From JADJSS01 sp964490845 (GTDB lineage Bacteria > Bacteroidota > Bacteroidia > Chitinophagales > JADIYW01), in contig CAZBED010000001.1 of NCBI GenBank assembly GCA_964490845.1, positions 310,001-374,000 on the forward strand: a DNA stretch of 64,000 bases. The letters are read 5' to 3'. Made by a program: the position numbers and the translations under genes. This document shows, one piece after another, positions 34,595-42,867 of this stretch. Each line of letters opens with the position of its first letter. Within the stretch, counting starts at the first letter, position 1. The notes beneath the pieces were generated by a model, which saw nothing but the letters and a program-made list of their open reading frames with translations, ran no database searches and was not told where the DNA came from.

Positions 34595-35383
34595 TTATTT
34601 GGGTACAATTAAAAAATTTATCCCGTCAATAACATCTATAAATTTATAATTGATTTCATTGACAAAGTCTACGTAATCCTGAAATGTGGTATCGAACTGA
34701 TTCTGAAACTGCTGTTCAAATTCAAAAAAGATGGGCATTTTGTTTTTTAGTATGGTTTCTTTTGCACCCTGCATCGCGAATAAGTCGCTGCCCTGTATGT
34801 CTACTTTCATAAAACTAACCGGCTCATTGATTTGCAAACTATCAATGGTGAATGTCGTCACTTTTCTGCCAGAAGACAATTTAGGATTTATTGCGTTGGA
34901 GGAGAAAGTAGTCTGATTTAATTCAGGTTCAGGGAAAATCAAAACCTTGCCGACTTCATTGTATACGGCACCATCTTTTGCTATAATATTTGTGCATTTA
35001 TTTGCCAGAATATTTTTACATAAAAAATCAAATACTGTATTTTGCGCCTCAAAAGCATATACCTTCCCTTCTTTTCCCACCATCTTTGAAAACTCAATAG
35101 CCATCTGTCCGAAGTTTGCACCGATATCCAGTACTGCTGTTCCTTCTTTTATGTATTTCCTGGCCAAATTGATATTATCCTGTTCAAAATATTTTCCTCT
35201 GACAATAGTACTTGTTACCGGGTCTTTTTCTGCATTAATCGGCAGGTAAAAATTCCCAATCGGGGTTTCGCAGTAATATTCATTTGGGTTTTTTGATAAA
35301 TTCGGATACTTATCGCCTCTGTATGGTTGTTTTATTATTTCGTAATCATACTTATTTAATATACTTCTTATAAAAGCTCTCAT
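34595..35383 (-). CDS. FkbM-family methyltransferase (second)
   Basis: 262 residues. SAM-binding motif AVLDIGANFGQMAIEFSKMVG (shown in part; ~83-103), VYAFEAQ, and the FkbM C-terminal pattern VSFMKVDIQGSDLFAMQGAK. It differs in length and N-terminus from the neighbouring FkbM gene, so the two are not a recent duplication. Probable role: O-methylation of a sugar in the surface glycan. It starts 12 bp after the C-methyltransferase stop. Confidence 0.9.
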   Translation of the reverse strand: MRAFIRSILNKYDYEIIKQPYRGDKYPNLSKNPNEYYCETPIGNFYLPINAEKDPVTSTIVRGKYFEQDNINLARKYIKEGTAVLDIGANFGQMAIEFSKMVGKEGKVYAFEAQNTVFDFLCKNILANKCTNIIAKDGAVYNEVGKVLIFPEPELNQTTFSSNAINPKLSSGRKVTTFTIDSLQINEPVSFMKVDIQGSDLFAMQGAKETILKNKMPIFFEFEQQFQNQFDTTFQDYVDFVNEINYKFIDVIDGINFLIVPK

Positions 35384-35395
35384 GAGGCTTCGGTT

Positions 35396-36652
35396 TTACT
35401 TTTTATAAATATCGATTGTCGGTATCGGGAAAATAAACCCGGTTCCTTTATCTAATGCTTCCTTTTCTCTTTCCAGGAATTCTTCTTTGAAATGCCATGG
35501 CAGCACCAGATAATAATCCGGATTCATGGCACGGCTTTCCGCTTCGCTGATAATGGGAATATTTGTACCTAAGGTATAAGCACCGTATTTATCGGGATTT
35601 CTTTCCGCTGCATATTCCACCAGCATACTATTAATATCACACCATTGCAATATGGTATTTCCTTTGGTGGATGCTCCGTATATATGTACCTTCTTGCCCT
35701 CATTCTTCAGTTTCACCAATAAATCGTGCAGTTCATTTTTCACCCGTTCAATACGATACTGAAACGCGACATAAGGTTTATCCGTATCCAGTTCCAAATC
35801 GAATTCTTTCTGACGGATTTCATTCATCAGTTTGTGGTCCTCTTTGCTGTAATACAAACCACTTTCCTTGTGCGTAGCATAGCATCGGATACTGCCGCCA
35901 TTAATGTCATTGAATGAGATTTTAAAGACTTTCATATCCGCCATACTGACAATCTTTTCCAGAACGGCAAGGCTGTAGAATTCCAGGTGTTCATGGCAGA
36001 TAGTATCATAGCTGTCCATTTCCAGCATTTTAGGCATATAGCTCATTTCAAATACCCATATCCCTTCAGGTGACAGATATCTCTTTATACTTTTTACAAA
36101 ATCTACGGGGCTTTCCAAATCGTAAAACATAGCAATGGACGTAATAACATCCATCTTTTTATCTCCTATAACCTTAAACAATTCCGCGGATGGGAATATA
36201 TCCTGAACAACAGTGGCAATTTTCACTTCCTGTGCCACATCACTGGGATCACAGCCGAATTTCTCCCAGCTTTCAGGATAATAACTTAACAAGGTTCCGT
36301 CATTGCATCCGATATCCAACACCGTACAGTCTTTCTTTTTCAACAATGTCAATGTACTGTCCACTATCTCTTTAAGGTGGTTTCTCATAGTGCTGTTTGT
36401 ACCGCTTCGATACCAGTAAGCCGCATATAAGATTTCCGGAGGCACACTGTGTTCCATCTGCAGTAATCCGCAGGCATCTTCATCCACCTGTGGGTTACAA
36501 CGCACTAAAGAACAATTAATCTTTCGCTGAGACGGCATCTCTTTACCCGGCTTAACAAAAGACCCCTGTAAATACTGAGGGCCTAAATCAATCACCGGCG
36601 TCAATGAGCTGGAGCCACAAACCCGGCAGGTTGTCCTTTTACGAATATGCAT
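35396..36652 (-). CDS. sugar C-methyltransferase-like SAM enzyme with N-terminal zinc-type domain
   Basis: 418 residues with three parts: an N-terminal putative zinc-binding module (CRVCGSSSL near 9-17, with later Cys at about 47, 53 and 61), a SAM-binding core (TVLDIGCNDGTLLSYYP, ~110-126; AMFYDLESPVDF), and a C-terminal domain with KVHIYGASTKGNTILQW and YLVLPWHFKEEF. This is the architecture of NDP-hexose C-methyltransferases (TylCIII/NovU type). HEHLEFYS fits the active site of that family. It implies a branched-chain or C-methylated sugar in the glycan; which one cannot be told. Confidence 0.88.
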   Translation of the reverse strand: MHIRKRTTCRVCGSSSLTPVIDLGPQYLQGSFVKPGKEMPSQRKINCSLVRCNPQVDEDACGLLQMEHSVPPEILYAAYWYRSGTNSTMRNHLKEIVDSTLTLLKKKDCTVLDIGCNDGTLLSYYPESWEKFGCDPSDVAQEVKIATVVQDIFPSAELFKVIGDKKMDVITSIAMFYDLESPVDFVKSIKRYLSPEGIWVFEMSYMPKMLEMDSYDTICHEHLEFYSLAVLEKIVSMADMKVFKISFNDINGGSIRCYATHKESGLYYSKEDHKLMNEIRQKEFDLELDTDKPYVAFQYRIERVKNELHDLLVKLKNEGKKVHIYGASTKGNTILQWCDINSMLVEYAAERNPDKYGAYTLGTNIPIISEAESRAMNPDYYLVLPWHFKEEFLEREKEALDKGTGFIFPIPTIDIYKK

Positions 36653-36653
36653 A

Positions 36654-37097
36654 TTACTTCTTGTTATTTATTATAAATTCAAGGAATGTCTGGTCTATGG
36701 CATCAATACATTTATTGCGTTGCAAATTTAAGACTGCCAGATTCTTGACAATTTTATCTTTCTGTTCTACCGGAACATTTGCTATATCATAACCCTTTTC
36801 CACCTCATGCCATAATTCACAGTTCACCTCTGCCAGCTGAGAAAATATCGCGCCAATGCCGCCTGCCACTTCCGCCACCTCATTGCCTTCTTTCTTAAAT
36901 ACCTTATTAGACGCAAAAGTCAACTTTTCGAGAGGTATAGTTCCACTAATCGCGTTAGCAACATATTCGTCTATTTCCTCCTGCAATTGTACCGCCTGTT
37001 TATTCAGGCTCACCGTTTTTTGTTCATCGTCCGTGTGATACTGCTTTAACTTGACGATAGTCAGTTTATCACAAAGCATTCCTAATGTTTCTGCCAT
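36654..37097 (-). CDS. small helical protein of the glycan locus (DUF4254-like)
   Basis: 147 residues, almost entirely helical, with AETLGMLCDKLTIVKLKQYH at the start, CELWHEVEKGYDIANVPVEQKDKIVKNL in the middle and a helix LNLQRNKCIDAIDQ at the end. The end pattern resembles DUF4254 proteins found in Bacteroidota glycan loci, whose role is unknown. It has no signal or membrane segment. It ends 1 bp before the C-methyltransferase start, so the pair is translationally linked and may act together. Confidence 0.6.
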   Translation of the reverse strand: MAETLGMLCDKLTIVKLKQYHTDDEQKTVSLNKQAVQLQEEIDEYVANAISGTIPLEKLTFASNKVFKKEGNEVAEVAGGIGAIFSQLAEVNCELWHEVEKGYDIANVPVEQKDKIVKNLAVLNLQRNKCIDAIDQTFLEFIINNKK

Positions 37098-37220
37098 AAT
37101 TTGTAATTTATGCCTGAAAAATCAAACTTACAAAAGCTTTCCAGACACTAAAAAATCCTGTTAATTGCGCTAAAATAGTTAAAAAACCAGTATTTAGTTA
37201 AAATTGATATAGACACATTG

Positions 37221-38666
37221 TTAATGTTTAATAAATGCAAGTATTTTTTTCAATTTATCCTGAAACAGTGAGACAACAATAATCATGAACAAGCACAATT
37301 TGATGGTTATTATCCCCCAAAGACTCATACCGGATTCAGGTAAAAACCAGGAAACCGCCATGGCAAGAAGAACAATCAGCAGATAACCGATAAAAACAGT
37401 CCATCTGGTTATTCTTAAATCCGTGAAGAACTTGCATACCCAGTAGGTTGCCAGAAACAAGACCATAAAAGAAAACAAGGTCGTGTAGGCCGCAATTTCA
37501 TAGCCATACCTGGGAATCAGCCAAAGATTCAGCAAAAAATTAACTACCGCCGTACTGACAAAACTTACGTAAAACAACTTCACTTTTTTTGCATAGTACA
37601 GATAGAAATTGTAAATCTCCGCAATATCAGAGAAAACATACGCCAGAATTAATACGGGAAGCAAATGTAATGCAACATTAAACTCATCATTGAGAGAAAG
37701 TATGCGGCCTGCATCTGCTGCAAAGAAGATAAAAGTACAGGCGAATACGGTAATCAGCTTGAACATGCTGCGCATCTGGCTGATAACCTCTCCTTCTTTG
37801 TTTTCCTTCAGAAGATTAAAAAGATTAGGACGATTTGCCGTTACAAACGACTGTGAAAATCCGGAATAAATAATCGCAAATTTATATGCATAACTGTACA
37901 CGCCGGAAGCTGTGCTACCCTGCAAATTATTTATCAGCACCAAATCGATGTAGCTGACAATGTAACTGCTTAGTCCAATCGGGATAAAGCCTGCAGAGTA
38001 TTTTACAATCTCCATTTTACCATTAAGCTGCCCGCCTCCGGCCAGATAGCTTCTGAAATAAATCGCAATAATCAGCAAAGACAACAGGAGTGTTGCGGCA
38101 CCTTCCCCCGCGACTCGCCCTAGATAATTTTTTCTTACAAAAAATAGAAATAGAAAAGCCGCAGCTATCCGCGACAACTGTATAAGCAACTGCCACCCCC
38201 CAAGTCGCTTGCTGAACTGCTGTGCATTGTTATACGTCGTAAAGAAATTAATAACAATGGAAGAAAAAATACCAATAAGTATCCAAATGAACAAATCAGA
38301 AGGCAATCCGGTAAAGCGGAGCAACCAGTCCTTACTCACCATTAATACAAAAACCCCCATAATAAAAACAATGAATGACAACCGCAGTAGAAACTGCATC
38401 AGGTCTCTCTTATTCATATTTTCCTCAAAATAATACCGGTAAAATCCGGCATACAGATTCAGAGAAATAATAACTGCCAGAAATCGTACGGTATTATTGT
38501 ATACTTCGTAAATACCAAAATCGGAGGGTGTAAGCAATTTAGTAAACAGGGGTATCGAAAGCACTGTGACTACCTGAATCAGCACATTAGAAAGCATGTA
38601 AGCAGAGCCATGACGGAGGGTGTCATAAAAAGACAGTTGCTTGATATGTTCAATGATTTTTTTCAA
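37221..38666 (-). CDS. Wzx-type oligosaccharide flippase
   Basis: 481 residues with 12-14 hydrophobic helices spread over the full length, the MATE/MOP layout of polysaccharide transporters: YMLSNVLIQVVTVLSIPLFTKLL near the N-terminus (quoted in part), DFGIYEVYNN, a central SSYIVSYIDLVLINNL and VYSYAYKFA. It would flip the undecaprenyl-linked repeat unit across the inner membrane. A Wzy polymerase is not obvious, although the 24618-26222 protein is a candidate polytopic partner. It is second in the locus, 42 bp after the GT11 gene. Confidence 0.9.
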   Translation of the reverse strand: MKKIIEHIKQLSFYDTLRHGSAYMLSNVLIQVVTVLSIPLFTKLLTPSDFGIYEVYNNTVRFLAVIISLNLYAGFYRYYFEENMNKRDLMQFLLRLSFIVFIMGVFVLMVSKDWLLRFTGLPSDLFIWILIGIFSSIVINFFTTYNNAQQFSKRLGGWQLLIQLSRIAAAFLFLFFVRKNYLGRVAGEGAATLLLSLLIIAIYFRSYLAGGGQLNGKMEIVKYSAGFIPIGLSSYIVSYIDLVLINNLQGSTASGVYSYAYKFAIIYSGFSQSFVTANRPNLFNLLKENKEGEVISQMRSMFKLITVFACTFIFFAADAGRILSLNDEFNVALHLLPVLILAYVFSDIAEIYNFYLYYAKKVKLFYVSFVSTAVVNFLLNLWLIPRYGYEIAAYTTLFSFMVLFLATYWVCKFFTDLRITRWTVFIGYLLIVLLAMAVSWFLPESGMSLWGIITIKLCLFMIIVVSLFQDKLKKILAFIKH

Positions 38667-38708
38667 ATTATCTTTACCACCCGTTTAGCGGAAAAATTAT
38701 CATTGTAT

Positions 38709-39581
38709 TTATTTTACAATCCATTTCTTGGGTATTAAATCAATCTCCTCGGTTTTAACATTGGTTGTCCAATGCTTGGGTATAATAACGATTTTATCAG
38801 GATTGGCATTCAGCCAGGCTGACCACCAGCTGAAAGTACTGTTGGCGATTATGTTATGCTTGCAAAAACTCATCAGATAAAAATCTTCTACCGTTGTCTT
38901 ATTGGAAATCAAGGTAGAATTAATATCCCATATCATTTCTTTTTTCACCCAGGCTTCATCATCGGTAAACAAATAAAAATGTACATCCTCCCCCAATATG
39001 CGTTTTATGTATTCAATAGATTTGGTGTAATAATCTTTGGAGCACAATCCGTGTGCATCCATAGAAGACAAATTGCGAATATAATCCCCGCGACGGATAT
39101 GGATAGCTACCGATTTTGAATTCCGTATCTCCTCTATCAGATTATCGTCCTTCGGTATAAAATCGTGTTTGAGAGTAATTTCAGCACGAATGATTTCCGC
39201 TATCTCCTTGAAATATTTTTCAGACAGGAAATAACCTCTGACATAATAATCTCCTTTCAGTTCCAGAAAATGGGTATCAAATCCATACTGGTCAAATTTG
39301 TATTTCTTTTTTTTCCCCAGTGAAATTAACTGCGTAATTACGCGTTCTTTTGTGGAAAATTTAGTGCCGTGGAAATCATGCAGCATTCGCTCATCAGCAA
39401 GGCCGCACTTTACATTAAACGCTCCCAACTCGTATTTCCACACCGGACTGCCTTCTGCCGATGATTCCAGCCTGGAAGTATCCACATATAAATCCGTATT
39501 ATTCAGATGCGCCAAATGCCTGCCAGCAGCATATTGGAAAAGCTGATTGCCTAATCCCCCCATTAATCGTACAACTATCAT
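38709..39581 (-). CDS. alpha-1,2-fucosyltransferase (GT11), second copy
   Basis: 290 residues with the same GT11 landmarks as the gene at 29851-30738: MGGLGNQLFQYAAGRHLA, VAIHIRRGDYI (~163-173), LFTDDEAWV and NSTFSWWSAWLN (~245-256). Differences elsewhere are extensive, so the two probably act on different acceptors. It is the first gene of the minus-strand locus and is divergent from the ceramidase-like gene with only 44 bp between the start codons. Confidence 0.93.
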   Translation of the reverse strand: MIVVRLMGGLGNQLFQYAAGRHLAHLNNTDLYVDTSRLESSAEGSPVWKYELGAFNVKCGLADERMLHDFHGTKFSTKERVITQLISLGKKKKYKFDQYGFDTHFLELKGDYYVRGYFLSEKYFKEIAEIIRAEITLKHDFIPKDDNLIEEIRNSKSVAIHIRRGDYIRNLSSMDAHGLCSKDYYTKSIEYIKRILGEDVHFYLFTDDEAWVKKEMIWDINSTLISNKTTVEDFYLMSFCKHNIIANSTFSWWSAWLNANPDKIVIIPKHWTTNVKTEEIDLIPKKWIVK

Positions 39582-39625
39582 TTTTAATTAACTATATTTT
39601 TGTATTTTTCAGGCAAATTTACAAA

Positions 39626-41401
39626 ATGTTATTCATTGGAACAGGAAAAGGTGATATCACCGCATTTTATAAGGGAGTTGGTTTATTGGGTTACGGCTTG
39701 CCGCAACACTATATGATGGAAATTGAAACCCCATTGTATTCAAGAGCCTACGTCTTTGAGCAGCTGGATAAAAGCCAAAAAGTCTGTTTTGTAAATTGTG
39801 AACTCGGATTTATAACACCATCCCTAAAAGAGGGAGTTCTGAATCTGCTTCAGAAAAAGCATGCCGAGCTGGGTTATCATAGCGGAAATCTGATGCTTTC
39901 CGCCCAGCACACCCACTGTGGCCCGAGTGGTTTTTCCTATCATGTTATTTATAATATGTCCACTCCCGGCTTCCATCATGGCATCTATACGAAAGTGGTA
40001 CATGGTATTGTCGAATCTATCCTGGAAGCTGAAAAAAACAAGCAAAAAGCCAGTATACAACTCGGCAAAAGCAGTTTTGCAGCAGATATTCCTGTTAGTT
40101 TTAATCGTGTGGTGGATGCCTATAACACCAATCCCGAAGTAGTAAAACAAACTTATGAAACCAGGCATCTGGCTGTTGACCGGGAAATGACTTTACTCCA
40201 TTTTATTTCGGAAACCGGCCAACCGCTGGGCAGTATTAACTGGTTTGCCGTACATACCTCCAATCTGCCCAATAACTACCTGAAATTATGTTCAGACAAC
40301 AAAGGCTTTGCTTCCTCCTATCTGGAAGATGATTTTAAAGAAGAAAACCAGCATTATGTTGCCGCTTTTGCTCAGGGAGCCTGCGGCGATGTATCTGCCA
40401 GAGTAAATTACAATCCGAAACTACCCAACCAGCGTGGCAAATGGGAAGGCTATTTCCCGGATGATTTAAAGAGTTCAAAATTTAACGGAAATCTCCAGTT
40501 TGAGAAAGCCAAAGAAATTGTACGTTCATCCACTGAAACGATAAAAGGCGAAACTATAGACAGTATTTCCATGTACGTGGATTTCAGTAATATTGATATA
40601 GACCCCAAATTTACGAATGGCCAGGCCGGATGTGTAACAAGCCCATCCTGTATGGGTATTGCCTTTCTGGAAGGCTCCATTATGGACGGCCCCGGGTTGC
40701 CGTTATTTTTGGGGAAAATAGCCAGAGGCATAGCACGCGGTACCCGAAAAAAAGAAATCAGAGATGCCGCCAAACAAGGCGAAGCATATGCAGCATTCAT
40801 TGAACGGAAAAACAAGGCACAATCCGTTAAAGATATCGGCGTAGCTACCGGGGAACGCAAATTTCTGGGAAACTTTTCTGCCGACAGCATCCCGCTCCCT
40901 TCGTTTGCAGACGAAATGATTTTGAATATCAAAAAAATGGCCCGGCAGGGTGGGTTTGACTCCACGAATCCGTGGACACCTCAGGTATTAACCTTGCAAA
41001 TATTAAAAATCGGTACTGTTGCCATATGCGGGCTTCCTTTTGAAATCACTACTGTGGCTTCGTGGCGACTAAAGAAAACACTGGAAGATGCATTGAAATC
41101 AAAAGGAATCGACTATGTCATTTTAGCTCCATATTCCAATGAATATAATGGTTACATTACCACGAATGAAGAATATCAGTTACAAATGTACGAAGCAGGG
41201 CATACCGTTTTTGGTCAATGGAGTTTGAATGCCCTGCAGCAAAAATTTACCGAGCTGGCTCAGGAATTTGTGAAACCTGTTGAATCCAGAAATACGGAAA
41301 CCGGCGTGCATCCGGAAATTTTCACCAAAGAGGAACTGCATGCGCAGCGTTATTTCCATAGCAGACGCTCTAAGAAAATAGAAAACAAAGCAAAAAAATA
41401 A
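39626..41401 (+). CDS. neutral ceramidase-like hydrolase without signal peptide
   Basis: Start set at ATG 39626; the longer frame runs into the divergent gene. The 592-residue product has the neutral/alkaline ceramidase core: GTGKGDITAF at the N-terminus, zinc-site AQHTHCGPSG (H95, H97), NWFAVHTSNL (H210), the nucleophile motif CGDVSARV (S257), GLPFEITTVA (E473) and YSNEYNGYIT (Y507/Y510). Known enzymes cleave the N-acyl bond of ceramide, using the Ser and one Zn. There is no export signal, unlike secreted bacterial ceramidases, and a ~100-residue insertion with CVTSPSCMG splits the core. Substrate may be a ceramide-type lipid or another amide. Confidence 0.8.
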   Translation: MLFIGTGKGDITAFYKGVGLLGYGLPQHYMMEIETPLYSRAYVFEQLDKSQKVCFVNCELGFITPSLKEGVLNLLQKKHAELGYHSGNLMLSAQHTHCGPSGFSYHVIYNMSTPGFHHGIYTKVVHGIVESILEAEKNKQKASIQLGKSSFAADIPVSFNRVVDAYNTNPEVVKQTYETRHLAVDREMTLLHFISETGQPLGSINWFAVHTSNLPNNYLKLCSDNKGFASSYLEDDFKEENQHYVAAFAQGACGDVSARVNYNPKLPNQRGKWEGYFPDDLKSSKFNGNLQFEKAKEIVRSSTETIKGETIDSISMYVDFSNIDIDPKFTNGQAGCVTSPSCMGIAFLEGSIMDGPGLPLFLGKIARGIARGTRKKEIRDAAKQGEAYAAFIERKNKAQSVKDIGVATGERKFLGNFSADSIPLPSFADEMILNIKKMARQGGFDSTNPWTPQVLTLQILKIGTVAICGLPFEITTVASWRLKKTLEDALKSKGIDYVILAPYSNEYNGYITTNEEYQLQMYEAGHTVFGQWSLNALQQKFTELAQEFVKPVESRNTETGVHPEIFTKEELHAQRYFHSRRSKKIENKAKK

Positions 41402-41439
41402 ATTCTCTCTCACAGCATATTTGCAAAAGAATACAAAAC

Positions 41440-42135
41440 ATGAGCAAAGTATATAAAAACGCGGAAGAAGCAATTCACGACATCACGGATAATATGACGA
41501 TTATCCTTGGTGGTTTTGGATTATGCGGTATTCCTGAAAACAGTATCGCCGCACTGGTCAGAAAGGGCGTAAAAGGCCTGACCTGCATTTCCAATAATGC
41601 CGGAGTCGATGATTTTGGGCTTGGGTTACTGTTGCAAAACCATCAGATTAAAAAAATGATTTCATCGTACGTAGGTGAAAATGCCGAATTTGAAAGACAA
41701 CTGTTAAACGGGGAACTGGAAGTGGAACTTATTCCTCAGGGTACACTTGCTGAACGATGCAGAGCGACGGCAGCCGGAATTCCGGCATTCTTCACACCTG
41801 CCGGCTTCGGAACAGAAGTAGCAGAAGGCAAGGAAGTACGCGAATTTGAAGGTAAGATGTACATTATGGAGAAGCGTTTCCATGCTGATTTTTCTATTAT
41901 TAAAGCCTGGAAGGGCGACACCAACGGGAACCTCATTTACAGAGCGGCCACCCGCAACTTTAACCTGCCGATGGCGGGAGCCGGAAAAATAACAATCGCC
42001 GAAGTGGAACAACTGGTGCCGGCAGGAGAATTAGACCCTGACCAGATTCACACGCCCGGAATCTTTGTTAAACGAATTTTTCAGGGAGAAAAATATGAAA
42101 AACGAATTGAACAGAGAACTGTTCGTTCCATTTGA
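41440..42135 (+). CDS. scoA: 3-oxoacid CoA-transferase subunit A
   Basis: 231 residues; alpha subunit of the succinyl-CoA:acetoacetate (3-oxoacid) CoA-transferase. Motifs: ILGGFGLCGIPENSI (the GGFGLCGxPE signature), ISNNAGVDDFGLG, PQGTLAERCRA, TPAGFGTEVAEGKE and NLIYRAATRNFN. With scoB it moves CoA between succinyl-CoA and acetoacetate, connecting ketone-body or C4-acid use to central metabolism. It starts 38 bp after the ceramidase-like gene, probably in one transcript. Confidence 0.95.
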   Translation: MSKVYKNAEEAIHDITDNMTIILGGFGLCGIPENSIAALVRKGVKGLTCISNNAGVDDFGLGLLLQNHQIKKMISSYVGENAEFERQLLNGELEVELIPQGTLAERCRATAAGIPAFFTPAGFGTEVAEGKEVREFEGKMYIMEKRFHADFSIIKAWKGDTNGNLIYRAATRNFNLPMAGAGKITIAEVEQLVPAGELDPDQIHTPGIFVKRIFQGEKYEKRIEQRTVRSI

Positions 42136-42163
42136 AAATTTGAAAAATGCACAATTAATAAGT

Positions 42164-42820
42164 ATGTTAGATAAAAACGGAATTGCGAAACGAATTGCCA
42201 AAGAACTACAAGACGGATACTACGTCAATCTGGGGATTGGAATTCCTACGCTGGTGGCCAATTATGTACCCGAAGGAATCAGTGTTACCTTCCAGTCTGA
42301 AAACGGAATGCTGGGCATGGGGCCATTTCCCATTGAAGGGGAAGAAGATCCGGATGTGATTAACGCCGGTAAACAGACCGTGACTATACTGCCCGGCGGC
42401 GTTTACTTTGACTCAGCCACCAGCTTTGCCATGATACGCGGGGAGCATGTGGATTTAACGGTATTGGGCGCTATGGAAGTCAGCGAAAAAGGAGACATTG
42501 CCAACTGGAAAATTCCCGGCAAAATGGTGAAAGGAATGGGCGGTGCAATGGACCTGGTGGCTTCCGCCAAAAACATTATTGTAGCGATGCAGCATGTCAA
42601 TAAAGCCGGCGAAAGCAAATTGCTTCCCGAATGTACACTGCCATTAACCGGAATTGGTTGTGTCAAAAAGATTGTAACTGAACTGGCGGTGTTGGATGTA
42701 ACACCTGATGGATTCAAACTGCTGGAACGGGCGCCGGGCGTCAGTGTGGAAGAAATTCAAAAAGCGACTTTAGGAAAACTGATTATAGAAGGAGAAATTC
42801 CGGAAATGTCCTTTTCATAA
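42164..42820 (+). CDS. scoB: 3-oxoacid CoA-transferase subunit B
   Basis: I choose ATG 42164 (MLDKNGIAKRIAKELQDGYY), 28 bp after the scoA stop, because homologues start there; the open frame extends back to 42065 inside scoA. The 218-residue subunit has VNLGIGIPTLVANYVP and the catalytic glutamate motif SENGMLGMGP, then GGVYFDSATSFAMIRGEHVDLTVLGAMEV and PLTG-x-GCVKKIVTELAVL. It forms a heterodimer with ScoA. A strong terminator follows directly. Confidence 0.95.
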   Translation: MLDKNGIAKRIAKELQDGYYVNLGIGIPTLVANYVPEGISVTFQSENGMLGMGPFPIEGEEDPDVINAGKQTVTILPGGVYFDSATSFAMIRGEHVDLTVLGAMEVSEKGDIANWKIPGKMVKGMGGAMDLVASAKNIIVAMQHVNKAGESKLLPECTLPLTGIGCVKKIVTELAVLDVTPDGFKLLERAPGVSVEEIQKATLGKLIIEGEIPEMSFS

Positions 42821-42864
42821 TAAAGGAGAAAGCCATCGCAAATGCGATGGCTTTCTCCTTTATT
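42819..42864. terminator. bidirectional intrinsic terminator
   Basis: A 22-bp perfect stem (AATAAAGGAGAAAGCCATCG and its mirror; loop around 42841-42842) lies between scoB and the convergent gene that follows. The outer A/T pairs supply a T run on either strand. Confidence 0.9.
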
Positions 42865-42867
42865 TTA

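Noticed and set aside
39461..39625. Longer start for the ceramidase-like gene
   Set aside because: The extension is antisense to the fucosyltransferase N-terminus and reads as shadow sequence; homology begins at the ATG at 39626.
42065..42163. Longer start for scoB inside scoA
   Set aside because: The extra residues are out-of-frame scoA sequence; the family N-terminus (MLDKNGIAKRIA) begins at 42164.
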